DNA from: UTCHB3 sp964625575
GTDB lineage: Bacteria > Bacteroidota > Ignavibacteria > Ignavibacteriales > Ignavibacteriaceae
Direction: 5' to 3'
Assembly (NCBI GenBank): GCA_964625575.1
Contig: CAZVBQ010000001.1
Location: 376,632-440,631 of the forward strand
DNA length: 64,000 nt
A program made the translations under genes and the position numbers. Of the stretch, positions 25,596 through 33,598 are shown piece after piece; position 1 is the first letter of the stretch; every line of letters starts with the position of its first letter. The notes under the pieces are model-generated. The model was not told the DNA's origin, did no database searches, and saw nothing but the letters and a program-made list of their open reading frames with translations.

Positions 25596-26684
25596 ATGAT
25601 AATTTTCTACTCTGCGGTTCTTGTTGCGTACGTTATTGTGCAGTTCCTTTTCTTGAAGGGAATAAAGCGGCTGCATGGGAAAGTTTCCACAAAACCGGCC
25701 GGGAGCGGCCATTCAAAGTTTTCCATCATCGTGGCGGCACGGAACGAGGAGGAAAACCTCCCCCATCTGCTTGAGGCGCTGAGCAAACTGGATTACCCTT
25801 CTGACAAATTTGAAATAATAATCTCTGACGATCACTCATCCGATAGAACGGTAGAAACGGCGCGACATTACGAGTCCCTGATTCCGGGATTAAGGATCAT
25901 TACTGCCGCTCCGGGTGAAAAAACCGGTAAAAGGGCTGCCCTCACCCGTGGGATCGAAGCCTCGACTTCTGGGAATATTATCATCACCGATGCCGATTGC
26001 ACACCCGGCAGCGAATGGCTTACGGAGATCGACCGATACTTCACCCCGGATTGCGACCTCTTGATAGGACCGGCCCCACTTCATAAAAGGCACGGTTTCT
26101 TTAACGGGCTGTCATGCTTCAGCAACCTCCGCTCGTCACTGATAATCGCCTCAACATTCAGTCACGGTCATCCCGTTTCGGCGATAGCGCGGAACCTCGC
26201 GTTCAAAAAAGAGGCATTTTTCAGGCAGGGCGGTTACACTTCAACAGAGGGGTCTCTCGGCGGCGATGATGACCTGCTACTCAGGAATTTTTTGGACCAC
26301 GGTTTCAAAATAAGCTACTGCGATTCCCCCCGAGCGGCGGTGCTCTCGGAGACCCATTTCGAGGGGAAAGCATTTCTCAAACAAAAGGCGCGCCACACCC
26401 AGGCATCGAAATTTTACTCGAAAAGTTCGAAGTGGATACTCGCCCTCTGGCACATGCCCAACCTCTACGCGCAGTCATCAGTGCTGTTCCTCCCCTGGTT
26501 TCCGGAAGTGGCGTTCGTTTTCGTGGTGAAGGCATTATTCGACATGTCATTGGTTTTGAGCCTTCAAAAGAGGTTTAATTATGCTTTTTCCCCTTTCGAA
26601 GCGATATATTATCAGTTTTTTTACGAAATTTTCTTGATTATTAATTATTTTACATCCCGTTTTACGAAATTTAATTGGAAATAG
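25596..26684 (+). CDS. Glycosyltransferase family 2 membrane protein
   Basis: A processive-type family 2 glycosyltransferase of about 362 residues. A single N-terminal transmembrane helix is followed by the GT-A nucleotide-sugar domain: SIIVAARNEEENLP, IIISDDHSSDRTVE (nucleotide-binding Asp pair), IIITDADCTPGSEW (the DxD-type metal motif as DAD) and GGDDDLLLRNF (the ED/DD motif), with a QKARH motif that corresponds to Q/RxxRW. Two or three C-terminal membrane helices follow. The acceptor and sugar are unknown. ATG at 25596 was preferred over TTG at 25590. The CNT transporter gene starts 21 bases downstream. Confidence 0.9.
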   Translation: MIIFYSAVLVAYVIVQFLFLKGIKRLHGKVSTKPAGSGHSKFSIIVAARNEEENLPHLLEALSKLDYPSDKFEIIISDDHSSDRTVETARHYESLIPGLRIITAAPGEKTGKRAALTRGIEASTSGNIIITDADCTPGSEWLTEIDRYFTPDCDLLIGPAPLHKRHGFFNGLSCFSNLRSSLIIASTFSHGHPVSAIARNLAFKKEAFFRQGGYTSTEGSLGGDDDLLLRNFLDHGFKISYCDSPRAAVLSETHFEGKAFLKQKARHTQASKFYSKSSKWILALWHMPNLYAQSSVLFLPWFPEVAFVFVVKALFDMSLVLSLQKRFNYAFSPFEAIYYQFFYEIFLIINYFTSRFTKFNWK

Positions 26685-26705
26685 TTTTATTATTCAGGTA
26701 ACCTA

Positions 26706-28058
26706 ATGGACTTCATTGCTGTACTAAGAGGAATTCTTGGAATTGGTGTTCTCCTCGGCATCGCGTTCCTTATTTCAAACAACAAAAAAAATGTAAACTG
26801 GCGACTTGTTGCCGGTGGTTTATCAATTCAATTCGTGCTTGCCATCTTCCTTATCAAGGGTGAAGCGATGTCACAGTTTTTCGGACCCCTCGGCTGGGTG
26901 AAAGACTTCTTCGCTTGGGTGAGTTCGTTTTTCGTCGTGATCCTGCAGTACTCCGAGCAGGGTGCATCATTCGTTTTCGGTAATCTCGCTTATGCCCCCG
27001 GAAAGGAAGGAAGCCTCGGCTTCTTCTTCGCGTTCCAGGTGCTTCCGACGATCATCTTCTTCGCGGCTCTCATGTCGATCCTCTACTATCTCGGCATAAT
27101 GCAGAAGGTGGTTCAGGCGATGGCTTGGGTGATGGCGAAGATCATGGGTACCAGCGGCGCCGAATCCCTTTCTTGTACCGCGAATATCTTCGTCGGTCAG
27201 ACAGAGGCACCACTTATTATCAAACCATACCTCGAGAAAATGACAAAAAGCGAAATGCTGACTGTTATGACCGGCGGCATGGCAACCATAGCCGGTGGTG
27301 TTATGGCGGCTTACATACAGATGCTCGGACAGTCTTATGCCGCGGCTAAAGGCATCTCTCTCGAGCAAGGTCAGGTTCTTTTCGCCACCCAACTTCTCAG
27401 CGCGTCTGTTATGGCAGCCCCTGCTGCGATGCTTATCTCGAAGATAATTTTCCCTGAGATGGATGAACCCGCAACCCGTGGCTCAGTGCACCTCAGTATT
27501 GAAAAGAACGGCTCAAACGTTATTGAAGCCGCTTCAAACGGTGCGATCGACGGTCTGCAGCTCGCGATCAATGTGGCGGGCATGCTTATCGCTTTCATCT
27601 GCCTTATAGCGTTGATGAACGGACTACTCGGTTGGACCGGTGAGATCACCGGACTGAACGCCGTATTGATTGAGCAGTTCGGTAAACCTCTCAGCTTCCA
27701 GCTCCTGATAGGATTTCTTCTTCAACCCGTGGCGCTCGCCATAGGAATTCCTGTACAGGATGCCCTCGACTTCGGCAGCCTGCTCGGCACCAAAACAGTG
27801 CTCAACGAGTTCGTGGCGTACCTCGACCTCGCCAAAATGGTTGAAACCAAGGTCTTGACTGATCCCAAGGCGATCTTCATGTCGTCATACGCCCTCTGTG
27901 GATTCGCGAACTTCTCTTCCATTGCCATTCAGGTTGGTGGAATTGGTGCCCTCGCTCCCGACAGAAAATCGGACCTCGCCCAGCTCGGCATTAAAGCGGT
28001 TATCGCCGGAACACTTTCAACACTTCTTTCTGCAACCATCGCGGGGATTTTCTTTTAA
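26706..28058 (+). CDS. Concentrative nucleoside transporter (NupC/CNT family)
   Basis: A 450-residue inner-membrane symporter that takes up nucleosides with Na+ or H+. About ten hydrophobic segments are visible. Family landmarks are SLSCTANIFVGQTEAPLIIK, where the QTEAPL loop binds the nucleoside base, GGMATIAGGVMAAY, and the late SYALCGFANFSSIAIQ-type segment with the conserved Asn-Phe/Ser loop. It overlaps in function with the next gene, punA, one base downstream: imported purine nucleosides would be cleaved to base and ribose-1-phosphate. Start is at an ATG preceded by CAGGTAACCTA. Confidence 0.95.
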   Translation: MDFIAVLRGILGIGVLLGIAFLISNNKKNVNWRLVAGGLSIQFVLAIFLIKGEAMSQFFGPLGWVKDFFAWVSSFFVVILQYSEQGASFVFGNLAYAPGKEGSLGFFFAFQVLPTIIFFAALMSILYYLGIMQKVVQAMAWVMAKIMGTSGAESLSCTANIFVGQTEAPLIIKPYLEKMTKSEMLTVMTGGMATIAGGVMAAYIQMLGQSYAAAKGISLEQGQVLFATQLLSASVMAAPAAMLISKIIFPEMDEPATRGSVHLSIEKNGSNVIEAASNGAIDGLQLAINVAGMLIAFICLIALMNGLLGWTGEITGLNAVLIEQFGKPLSFQLLIGFLLQPVALAIGIPVQDALDFGSLLGTKTVLNEFVAYLDLAKMVETKVLTDPKAIFMSSYALCGFANFSSIAIQVGGIGALAPDRKSDLAQLGIKAVIAGTLSTLLSATIAGIFF

Positions 28059-28059
28059 G

Positions 28060-28884
28060 ATGATCGATCTCGAGTTCTACTATAAAGACCTGCTCGATAT
28101 TCTTAGACAGGATATCAAACCGGATGATGTTAAGCTTGCCATTGTTCTTGGCTCCGGTCTCGGAAAGTTTCCCGAAACCATCGATATCCTTAAAACCTGG
28201 GATGGCAACAACCTCCCCCACTACCCCCACTCAACGGTGGAAGGGCACTCGGGAAAGCTGATTCTCGGCTCGATCGAAGGGAAGAAATGCCTCGTTTTTC
28301 AGGGAAGGTTCCACTTCTATGAAGGATACGACCTCTACGAAACCGTGGTTCCCTCTATTATCACCCGCTATCTTGGCATACCCTACCTGCTGCTAACCAA
28401 TGCCGCCGGCGGGGTTGATACTTCGTTTGAACCGGGTGACCTGATGCTCTGCACTTCGTTTATCGGATTCAATATAAAGCACGAGCTCGACGATCTTATG
28501 CGCGTGGCGACCACCGAACAAAGGGAACGGTTCCAAAACACTCCAGACCCCGACTTTAACGATATTATTATCTGGTCGGCTCTCGAGGAGAAAGTGCATC
28601 TGAAGGAAGGCGTTTACTGGTACAACAAAGGTCCGACATACGAGACCCCTGCCGAGATCAGAATGGTGGATAAATTCGGCGCGAGCGCGGTTGGAATGTC
28701 AACTGTTGCCGAGGCTTACTGGGCGTCTGCTTTCGGCGTGAAGGTCAGCTGCATTTCGTGCATCACAAATTACGCCGCGGGGCTTTCACCGCAAAAGCTC
28801 AGCCACGAGGATGTTACGATCGCTGCCAAACTCGTGGAGAACAAGTTCAACAGGCTTGTGCGCAGAATAGTCAAATATTTTTAG
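28060..28884 (+). CDS. punA: Purine nucleoside phosphorylase, trimeric type
   Basis: A 274-residue enzyme that phosphorolyses purine nucleosides (guanosine and inosine type) to base plus ribose-1-phosphate. Key segments are AIVLGSGLGKF (phosphate loop), HSGKLILG, CLVFQGRFHFYEGYD (phosphate and ribose contacts), LTNAAGGVD, GPTYETPAEIRM with the base-site Glu, and the conserved Asn in CITNYAAGLS. The start ATG at 28060 is one base after the transporter stop codon; a longer reading frame begins inside that gene but has no homology. The stop codon overlaps that of rsmE by four bases, and the terminator lies inside rsmE. Confidence 0.95.
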   Translation: MIDLEFYYKDLLDILRQDIKPDDVKLAIVLGSGLGKFPETIDILKTWDGNNLPHYPHSTVEGHSGKLILGSIEGKKCLVFQGRFHFYEGYDLYETVVPSIITRYLGIPYLLLTNAAGGVDTSFEPGDLMLCTSFIGFNIKHELDDLMRVATTEQRERFQNTPDPDFNDIIIWSALEEKVHLKEGVYWYNKGPTYETPAEIRMVDKFGASAVGMSTVAEAYWASAFGVKVSCISCITNYAAGLSPQKLSHEDVTIAAKLVENKFNRLVRRIVKYF

Positions 28885-29582
28885 TAGAACCACCCAATTC
28901 TAAACGCGGAATACAAAACAGCCGTCTCAGCCCTGAGACGGTTTTTTGTTAAGTGGTAGAGGTGGCGGGAGTCGAACCTTTCAAGTTCCCTTCGGCTCAA
29001 TCCCCCTTCCGGGCCTGTGACCAGAATGTACTCATGTTCAGGAAGTGGCACGAAGGAAGCGAACTCCTGCTCCGCTTCAAGATCAAAACCCAGAACTTCC
29101 TTCCCTTGCTGAAAAAGATGTTCGAATTTCTCCGCCGTCGCAAGCACCGGTTTGAATGGGTTGAATGATTGCTTCGCGGCTGAAATGGCGACCTTCTCCC
29201 ACCGTTCGAGCTTGAATCCCTTCCCGATGGCATTGTCAGAATTGAAGAAAATGAACCTGCTGAAACCCGTCTCAACTAATTTTTCGATGGCGAACTCAAT
29301 TTTATCGAGGTTTTTAAGGCGGGGTATGGCAATGGTAACTTTATCAAGCCGGTTGGGCATTTCTGTTTCCGAAACAACCGTGCCTTCAATCGCCCTGTTT
29401 CCCGTGGCGGTGATCTCTGTCTGAATTATGGTTCCGTCACCTGAAGTGACGAATATTCTGTCACCCGGTTTGTGGCGCATTACCCTCGTTATGTGGTTGA
29501 CGTCATCGCCTGAAAAAACGAGGGCAGCGCCCTCTTTCTGGATGCTGCCCCAATAAAGCTCTTCGCCCGCGAAATTATTCAT
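28881..29582 (-). CDS. rsmE: 16S rRNA m3U1498 methyltransferase
   Basis: A 233-residue SPOUT-family methyltransferase that methylates N3 of U1498 in 16S rRNA. The PUA-like N-terminal domain ends near residue 70. The knot region contains KLVETGFSRFIFF, the ILVTGPEGGLS loop that binds SAM, and the final NRLRAETAVL, matching the family's LRxETA motif. Length is normal. Convergent with punA with overlapping stop codons. Two oddities lie within the C-terminal coding region: the punA terminator hairpin (28922-28947) encodes RLRAETA, and 25 bases at 28954-28978 match the 3' end of tmRNA or tRNA genes. Confidence 0.95.
   Translation of the reverse strand: MNNFAGEELYWGSIQKEGAALVFSGDDVNHITRVMRHKPGDRIFVTSGDGTIIQTEITATGNRAIEGTVVSETEMPNRLDKVTIAIPRLKNLDKIEFAIEKLVETGFSRFIFFNSDNAIGKGFKLERWEKVAISAAKQSFNPFKPVLATAEKFEHLFQQGKEVLGFDLEAEQEFASFVPLPEHEYILVTGPEGGLSRRELERFDSRHLYHLTKNRLRAETAVLYSAFRIGWFY
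28922..28947 (+). terminator. Rho-independent terminator of punA inside rsmE
   Basis: CCGTCTCAG / CTGAGACGG stem (28922-28930 and 28933-28941) followed by six T on the plus strand, 37 bases after the punA stop codon. The same bases encode the conserved RLRAETA motif of RsmE on the other strand. Confidence 0.75.
28954..28978 (-). other. tmRNA/tRNA 3'-end-like sequence inside rsmE
   Basis: On the minus strand this reads as a T-loop and acceptor 3' end: GGTTCGACTCCCGCC followed by ACCTCTACCA, one base off the common bacterial tmRNA ending. The 5' half of the T-stem is not present upstream, so it is not an RNA gene. It encodes part of the RsmE C-terminal domain (FDSRHLYH). It may be a relic of recombination or an attachment-like site. 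Confidence 0.5.
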
Positions 29583-29587
29583 CCTGA

Positions 29588-30049
29588 TCAGCGGAAGAAA
29601 TACCTGACCCCGATCGCGCCGTTAAAGTCGAACTGCGTGTCTGGAATGAGATCGAGCAACGGCACTATTTCAACAAAAACATCCACGGGAGCTTTCGCGA
29701 ATTCATAAGCCATGCCCACCGGGATCCGCACGCCGATCCTGCTTTTGTCCTGAAGTTTGATCCGTCCGCCAATACCCACATACACGGGAAGCCTGCCCTG
29801 TTTAACGTTAAAAAAGGTGTTATCATGATAAAGGTAATCCGCGTGGATGTGTAGCGCCGCGTCTTTCTTGAATGACCAAGCGACAGCCCCGTCGATCGCG
29901 TGTGACTCGCTCAGATAGTATTTTCCGGCAAGCCCGGTTGGCTCACCAACTATAATACCCAAGCCGAATCCACCATTTTGCGCGAAAGCTCCGGCGGTTA
30001 AAAACAGCGTGATCATAAGTGCGGATCTGAATAATTTCATATCTTTCAT
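29588..30049 (-). CDS. Small outer-membrane beta-barrel protein, hypothetical
   Basis: A 153-residue exported protein with a signal peptide ending AFA-Q at about residue 23. The mature part begins NGGFGLGIIVGEPTGLAGKYYL and ends GAIGVRYFFR, with alternating strands and a terminal aromatic residue, which is the signature of an eight-stranded outer-membrane barrel. Similar proteins are annotated as DUF3996 or BAPKO_0422-like. Function is unknown. Its start is preceded by a short A+T-rich divergent region shared with menI; the stop codon is five bases from the rsmE start, so the two may be cotranscribed. Confidence 0.75.
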   Translation of the reverse strand: MKDMKLFRSALMITLFLTAGAFAQNGGFGLGIIVGEPTGLAGKYYLSESHAIDGAVAWSFKKDAALHIHADYLYHDNTFFNVKQGRLPVYVGIGGRIKLQDKSRIGVRIPVGMAYEFAKAPVDVFVEIVPLLDLIPDTQFDFNGAIGVRYFFR

Positions 30050-30128
30050 TCCTGATTTTTTGATTTTGTATTATTAAAAATACGAAAAAACCACGGTTCC
30101 ACCTTTGTTACAAACCACAGGACAGCAA

Positions 30129-30527
30129 ATGTTCTCGATTGAAAAATATATATCATTCAGCGACTGCGACCCTGCAGGGATCATCTTCTTCTCCCGCGCT
30201 TTTGAAATAGCTCATACAGCTTATGAAAAGTTCATGCACGCGAATGGCCTCGGCGACTATTTCGGCAAGCGTGACGTGATAATTCCATTGGTTCACGCCG
30301 AAGCCGACTATAAAAAGCCCCTGAAACCGGGTGACATAGTGGTGGCAATGGTAAAACTCGGTGAGATCAAGGAGAATTCATTCCGCTTGACGTACAACAT
30401 CTATACTACGGATAATGAGATCGCCATCAAGGTAAAAACGGTTCACGCGACGGTGAAAAAGGATGGGTTCGCCAAATGCCCGGTGCCTGAAGACCTGCAA
30501 AAGGCGCTGCTCAAAATAGAGCTTTAA
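30129..30527 (+). CDS. Hotdog thioesterase, probable 1,4-dihydroxy-2-naphthoyl-CoA hydrolase (MenI-like)
   Basis: A 132-residue 4-hydroxybenzoyl-CoA-thioesterase-type hotdog protein. The catalytic aspartate region is SDCDPAGIIFFSRAFE (Asp14), then the central helix and LVHAEADYKKPLKPGD, the usual strand. Its neighbours menE, menA, menB and menH suggest it hydrolyses the CoA ester made by MenB; hotdog enzymes do this step in several bacteria. ATG at 30129 was chosen over an upstream TTG at 30105 because the added residues are not conserved and no RBS precedes the TTG. Convergent with menE, with four bases of stop codon overlap. Confidence 0.8.
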   Translation: MFSIEKYISFSDCDPAGIIFFSRAFEIAHTAYEKFMHANGLGDYFGKRDVIIPLVHAEADYKKPLKPGDIVVAMVKLGEIKENSFRLTYNIYTTDNEIAIKVKTVHATVKKDGFAKCPVPEDLQKALLKIEL

Positions 30528-31864
30528 CGCTCGAAGAGGAGGCGACGGGAAACGACAGGGTCGTATTTGCCGATCGAGGTCAACGGTATGGCATCAACCA
30601 ACCGGTAGTATTTCGGGATCTTGTAGGGTGTGATCCTGGTTCTAAGGAACGCGTGCAGGTCTTGAAACTCAAAATCCTTATTGGCTACAAGCAGTGCCGC
30701 GACGGCCTCCCCCCACTTTTCGTTTGGGACACCGAATACAAATACCTCATCGATCGCGGGAAATTCCTTTATCACGGATTCTAATTCCAGCGGATCGATG
30801 TTAACTCCGCCTGAAATTATAAACCTGTTCTTGCGACCTGTTATCTTGAACTCCCCCGTTTCTGCTATTTCGCACAGATCATTGGTTTTGTAAAAACCAT
30901 CTGAGAAGACTGATTCTGTCAGTTCAGGATCATCGAGGTACCTGCTGAAGAGATGTTCCGACCTTACAAGCAGTTCACCGTTCTCTTCCTTTATTTCAAC
31001 TCCATCTATCGGTTCGTAGCCCGCGCCGGGGTTCTCTGCCAGTTTTTCAGGACCGGCGATCGCGATAAATGCCGCCGTTTCCGATGAACCGTAAACTGTG
31101 TAAATTGGAAATCCTGCCTTTATAGCTTCGGAAACAAGTTCCGGTTCAGACGCGCTTCCTCCCAGGAGGATCACTCTGAAACTGCCCGGTCCTTTCCCCT
31201 CCGCGAGCATTTTTTTCAATTGTGTCGGTACCAGTGAGGCGAAGGTCGGTTGTAGCGTACCTTGAGTCTTTGCCCCCTGACGGTGGATCAACAGCGTCGC
31301 GCCGGCAATCGCGGCTCTGATCAAGAGCATTAAACCTGAAATATGGTTCAGCGGGAGGGAAAGATGGAATATATCGTCCTTCGTAACTCCGAGTGCTCTG
31401 TTTCCGTCTTCAGCCGCCTTAATGAGTGAATCGAAAGTGTGGGTGACTGCCTTGGGCTTTCCCGAACTGCCGGAAGTTAAAATAACCAAAGCATCCTCTT
31501 CATCTAGCTCATACGGAAAAGGATTTTGCTTGTATGTTGTAAGATGTTCTGAAAAGAATGTGTGTTCGGGGTCAAATCTTCTTGACAGTTCCACAACCTC
31601 GTCACCCGTTGTTTCGGGGGCAAGGATAACAGACAAATACCCCTGTTCGATCGACCGGATCAAAGCGAGAATCACATGAAGCGGGTCTTCGTTGCGAATA
31701 AAAACAATGGAAGGGGTCTCTGTCATGGGAAGAATATCAGCCTTGAGAGCAAGTTCCTCGCCGGTGAAGACAAGATACTCTGTTTCATCATCGGCAGGAG
31801 GTAACTTAATTGTTAACTTCCTGAGATACTTAAGCAACTTCTCCCGGTTGTTTGAATGTTCCAT
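30524..31864 (-). CDS. menE: 2-succinylbenzoate-CoA ligase
   Basis: A 446-residue acyl-activating enzyme of the ANL family that links CoA to o-succinylbenzoate in menaquinone synthesis. Core motifs are ILTSGSSGKPKAVTH (P-loop for ATP), TVYGSSETAAFI (adenine and carboxylate contact), DGFYKTNDLCEI with the ribose-binding Asp, and TGRKNRFIISGGVNIDPLELE with the hinge. The final lysine loop is TSIGKYD. Length is on the short side but usual for MenE. The four-base spacing after menA indicates translational coupling. No menF, menD or menC gene is present here. Confidence 0.93.
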   Translation of the reverse strand: MEHSNNREKLLKYLRKLTIKLPPADDETEYLVFTGEELALKADILPMTETPSIVFIRNEDPLHVILALIRSIEQGYLSVILAPETTGDEVVELSRRFDPEHTFFSEHLTTYKQNPFPYELDEEDALVILTSGSSGKPKAVTHTFDSLIKAAEDGNRALGVTKDDIFHLSLPLNHISGLMLLIRAAIAGATLLIHRQGAKTQGTLQPTFASLVPTQLKKMLAEGKGPGSFRVILLGGSASEPELVSEAIKAGFPIYTVYGSSETAAFIAIAGPEKLAENPGAGYEPIDGVEIKEENGELLVRSEHLFSRYLDDPELTESVFSDGFYKTNDLCEIAETGEFKITGRKNRFIISGGVNIDPLELESVIKEFPAIDEVFVFGVPNEKWGEAVAALLVANKDFEFQDLHAFLRTRITPYKIPKYYRLVDAIPLTSIGKYDPVVSRRLLFER

Positions 31865-31867
31865 GGT

Positions 31868-32743
31868 TTAGAGTAACAACCCTACTGAGAAAAGCACTCC
31901 GTAAATCGCTGAAAGCTTCGCTGTCAGTTCAAGAGCGGGATTAAGCTCTGAACCGTGCCTGTTCAGAAGCATTATGATAAGCTTGTAAGCGAACGGAAGT
32001 GTAAGATACGGCAGGAAAATCCATGCGCTCAGATCGTAGTAAAGGAACATGATCAGTGGAACAGCGAAAGACGATCCGAGCAAAATGAGATACTCACCGA
32101 GCGCGAAGTTCTTTCCGAACATCACCGCGAGTGTCCTCTTACCGGCTTTCCTGTCCTGCTCGAAATCCCGGTAGTTGTTCACCACGAGAATGTTCGTGAC
32201 CAACGCTCCAACCGGAATTGAAGCAAGCAATGCCTGTGAAGAAACCACTGAGGTGTTTATGAAATAGGTGCCGATGGTGCCGACAAATCCAAAAAAGAGG
32301 AAAACGAAAAGGTCTCCAAGTCCGTTGTAAGCGAGTGGAAATGGTCCGCCCGTGTACATGAATCCCGCGATTATCGAGAGAATTCCGATCGCGAGAATAA
32401 ATGGTCCTCCAACATAAACGAGATAAAGACCCATCAGAAATGCCGTTCCGAACGTGAGATAGATCGCCGTCTTCATCTGGCTTACACTCACCCAACCTTC
32501 GTTAAGCGCGCGTTTGGGCCCCACCCGTTCCTTCGTGTCAGCACCTTTAAGGTGATCGTAAAGGTCGTTCGTGTAGTTTGTCGCGACCTGTATCAGCAGT
32601 GAGCACAAGAGCGCTATAAAAGATGAAACAGGATCAAACTTCTTCTCGGCAACGGCAAGTGAAGCGCCGACGATCACGGGGGCGAAAGCGGCGAAAAGTG
32701 TTTTCGGCCTCGCCGCCATTATCCATACCAAAGCTTTATTCAT
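31868..32743 (-). CDS. menA: 1,4-dihydroxy-2-naphthoate polyprenyltransferase
   Basis: A 291-residue UbiA-superfamily membrane enzyme that prenylates dihydroxynaphthoate to demethylmenaquinone. About eight transmembrane segments are visible. The first aspartate-rich motif is NDLYDHLKGAD (Asn59, Asp60, Asp63), and the second is DFEQDRKAGKRT near residue 195, both needed to bind Mg-prenyl diphosphate. The N-terminal AARPKTLFAAFAPVIVG is a MenA hallmark. It lies six bases downstream of menB. Length is normal. Confidence 0.95.
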   Translation of the reverse strand: MNKALVWIMAARPKTLFAAFAPVIVGASLAVAEKKFDPVSSFIALLCSLLIQVATNYTNDLYDHLKGADTKERVGPKRALNEGWVSVSQMKTAIYLTFGTAFLMGLYLVYVGGPFILAIGILSIIAGFMYTGGPFPLAYNGLGDLFVFLFFGFVGTIGTYFINTSVVSSQALLASIPVGALVTNILVVNNYRDFEQDRKAGKRTLAVMFGKNFALGEYLILLGSSFAVPLIMFLYYDLSAWIFLPYLTLPFAYKLIIMLLNRHGSELNPALELTAKLSAIYGVLFSVGLLL

Positions 32744-32749
32744 GACTTC

Positions 32750-33583
32750 TCAGGGAAGTTTTGGAAATTTGTTGAACTCCGGTTTTCTCTTCTCGAGGTA
32801 TGCCTTCTTTCCTTCCTGCGCTTCTTCTGTCATGTAGTAAAGAAGTGTGGCATTACCGGCGAGCTCCTGGATCCCCTGCTGCCCGTCAAGCTCCGCGTTG
32901 AAGGCCGACTTTAACAACCTTAAAGCGAGAGGGCTCATCTGAAGAATCTCTCTCGCCCACTGAACGCCTTCTTCTTCAAGCTGTTCAACAGGTACAACCT
33001 TGTTTACAAGACCCATTTCCATTGCCTCGGTTGCGTTGTACTGACGGCAGAGGTACCATATTTCACGGGCTTTCTTCTGACCGACGATCCTCGCGAGGAA
33101 CGAGGCACCAAATCCACCATCAAAGCTACCAACCTTGGGACCGGTCTGACCGAACACCGCGTTGTCAGCAGCAATTGTGAGATCGCAGACAACATGTAGA
33201 ACGTGTCCGCCGCCAATTGCGTAACCCGCGACGAGCGCGATAACCGGCTTCGGAATGCTGCGGATAAGTTTCTGGAGGTCGAGCACGTTAAGTCTGGGCA
33301 CGCCGTCACCTCCGACATAGCCTTTGTCGCCCCTGATCCTCTGATCGCCACCCGAGCAGAAAGCATATTTACCGTCGGCAGCGGGACCTTTACCGGTGAG
33401 GAGCACGACACCTATGGTCTGATCTTCCCTCGCGTCAACAAAAGCGTTGTACATTTCAATTACCGTCTCGGGTCTGAAAGCGTTTCTTACCTCGGGACGG
33501 TTGATGGTGACCTTCGCGATGCCTTCGGCTTTTTCATAAATAATGTCTGTGTAATTACCGTGTTTAATCCAGTTCACGCTCAT
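32750..33583 (-). CDS. menB: 1,4-dihydroxy-2-naphthoyl-CoA synthase
   Basis: A 277-residue crotonase-fold enzyme closing the naphthoquinone ring of o-succinylbenzoyl-CoA. Recognisable features are KVTINRPEVRNAFRP, the oxyanion-hole region AFCSGGDQRIRGDKGYVGGDG, which contains the SGGDQ signature of MenB, and VAGYAIGGGHVLHVVCDLTIAADNAVFGQTGP, which fits the family along residues about 125-160 (only its position is quoted). The terminal EKRKPEFNKFP is also typical. It stands 15 bases after menH in the menaquinone operon. Length is normal. Confidence 0.96.
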   Translation of the reverse strand: MSVNWIKHGNYTDIIYEKAEGIAKVTINRPEVRNAFRPETVIEMYNAFVDAREDQTIGVVLLTGKGPAADGKYAFCSGGDQRIRGDKGYVGGDGVPRLNVLDLQKLIRSIPKPVIALVAGYAIGGGHVLHVVCDLTIAADNAVFGQTGPKVGSFDGGFGASFLARIVGQKKAREIWYLCRQYNATEAMEMGLVNKVVPVEQLEEEGVQWAREILQMSPLALRLLKSAFNAELDGQQGIQELAGNATLLYYMTEEAQEGKKAYLEKRKPEFNKFPKLP

Positions 33584-33598
33584 TTTTAGTCCAGTAAC

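Noticed and set aside
28954..28978. A functional tmRNA or tRNA gene
   Set aside because: Only the 3' end is present; no 5' acceptor strand, D-arm or paired T-stem, and the bases are part of rsmE.
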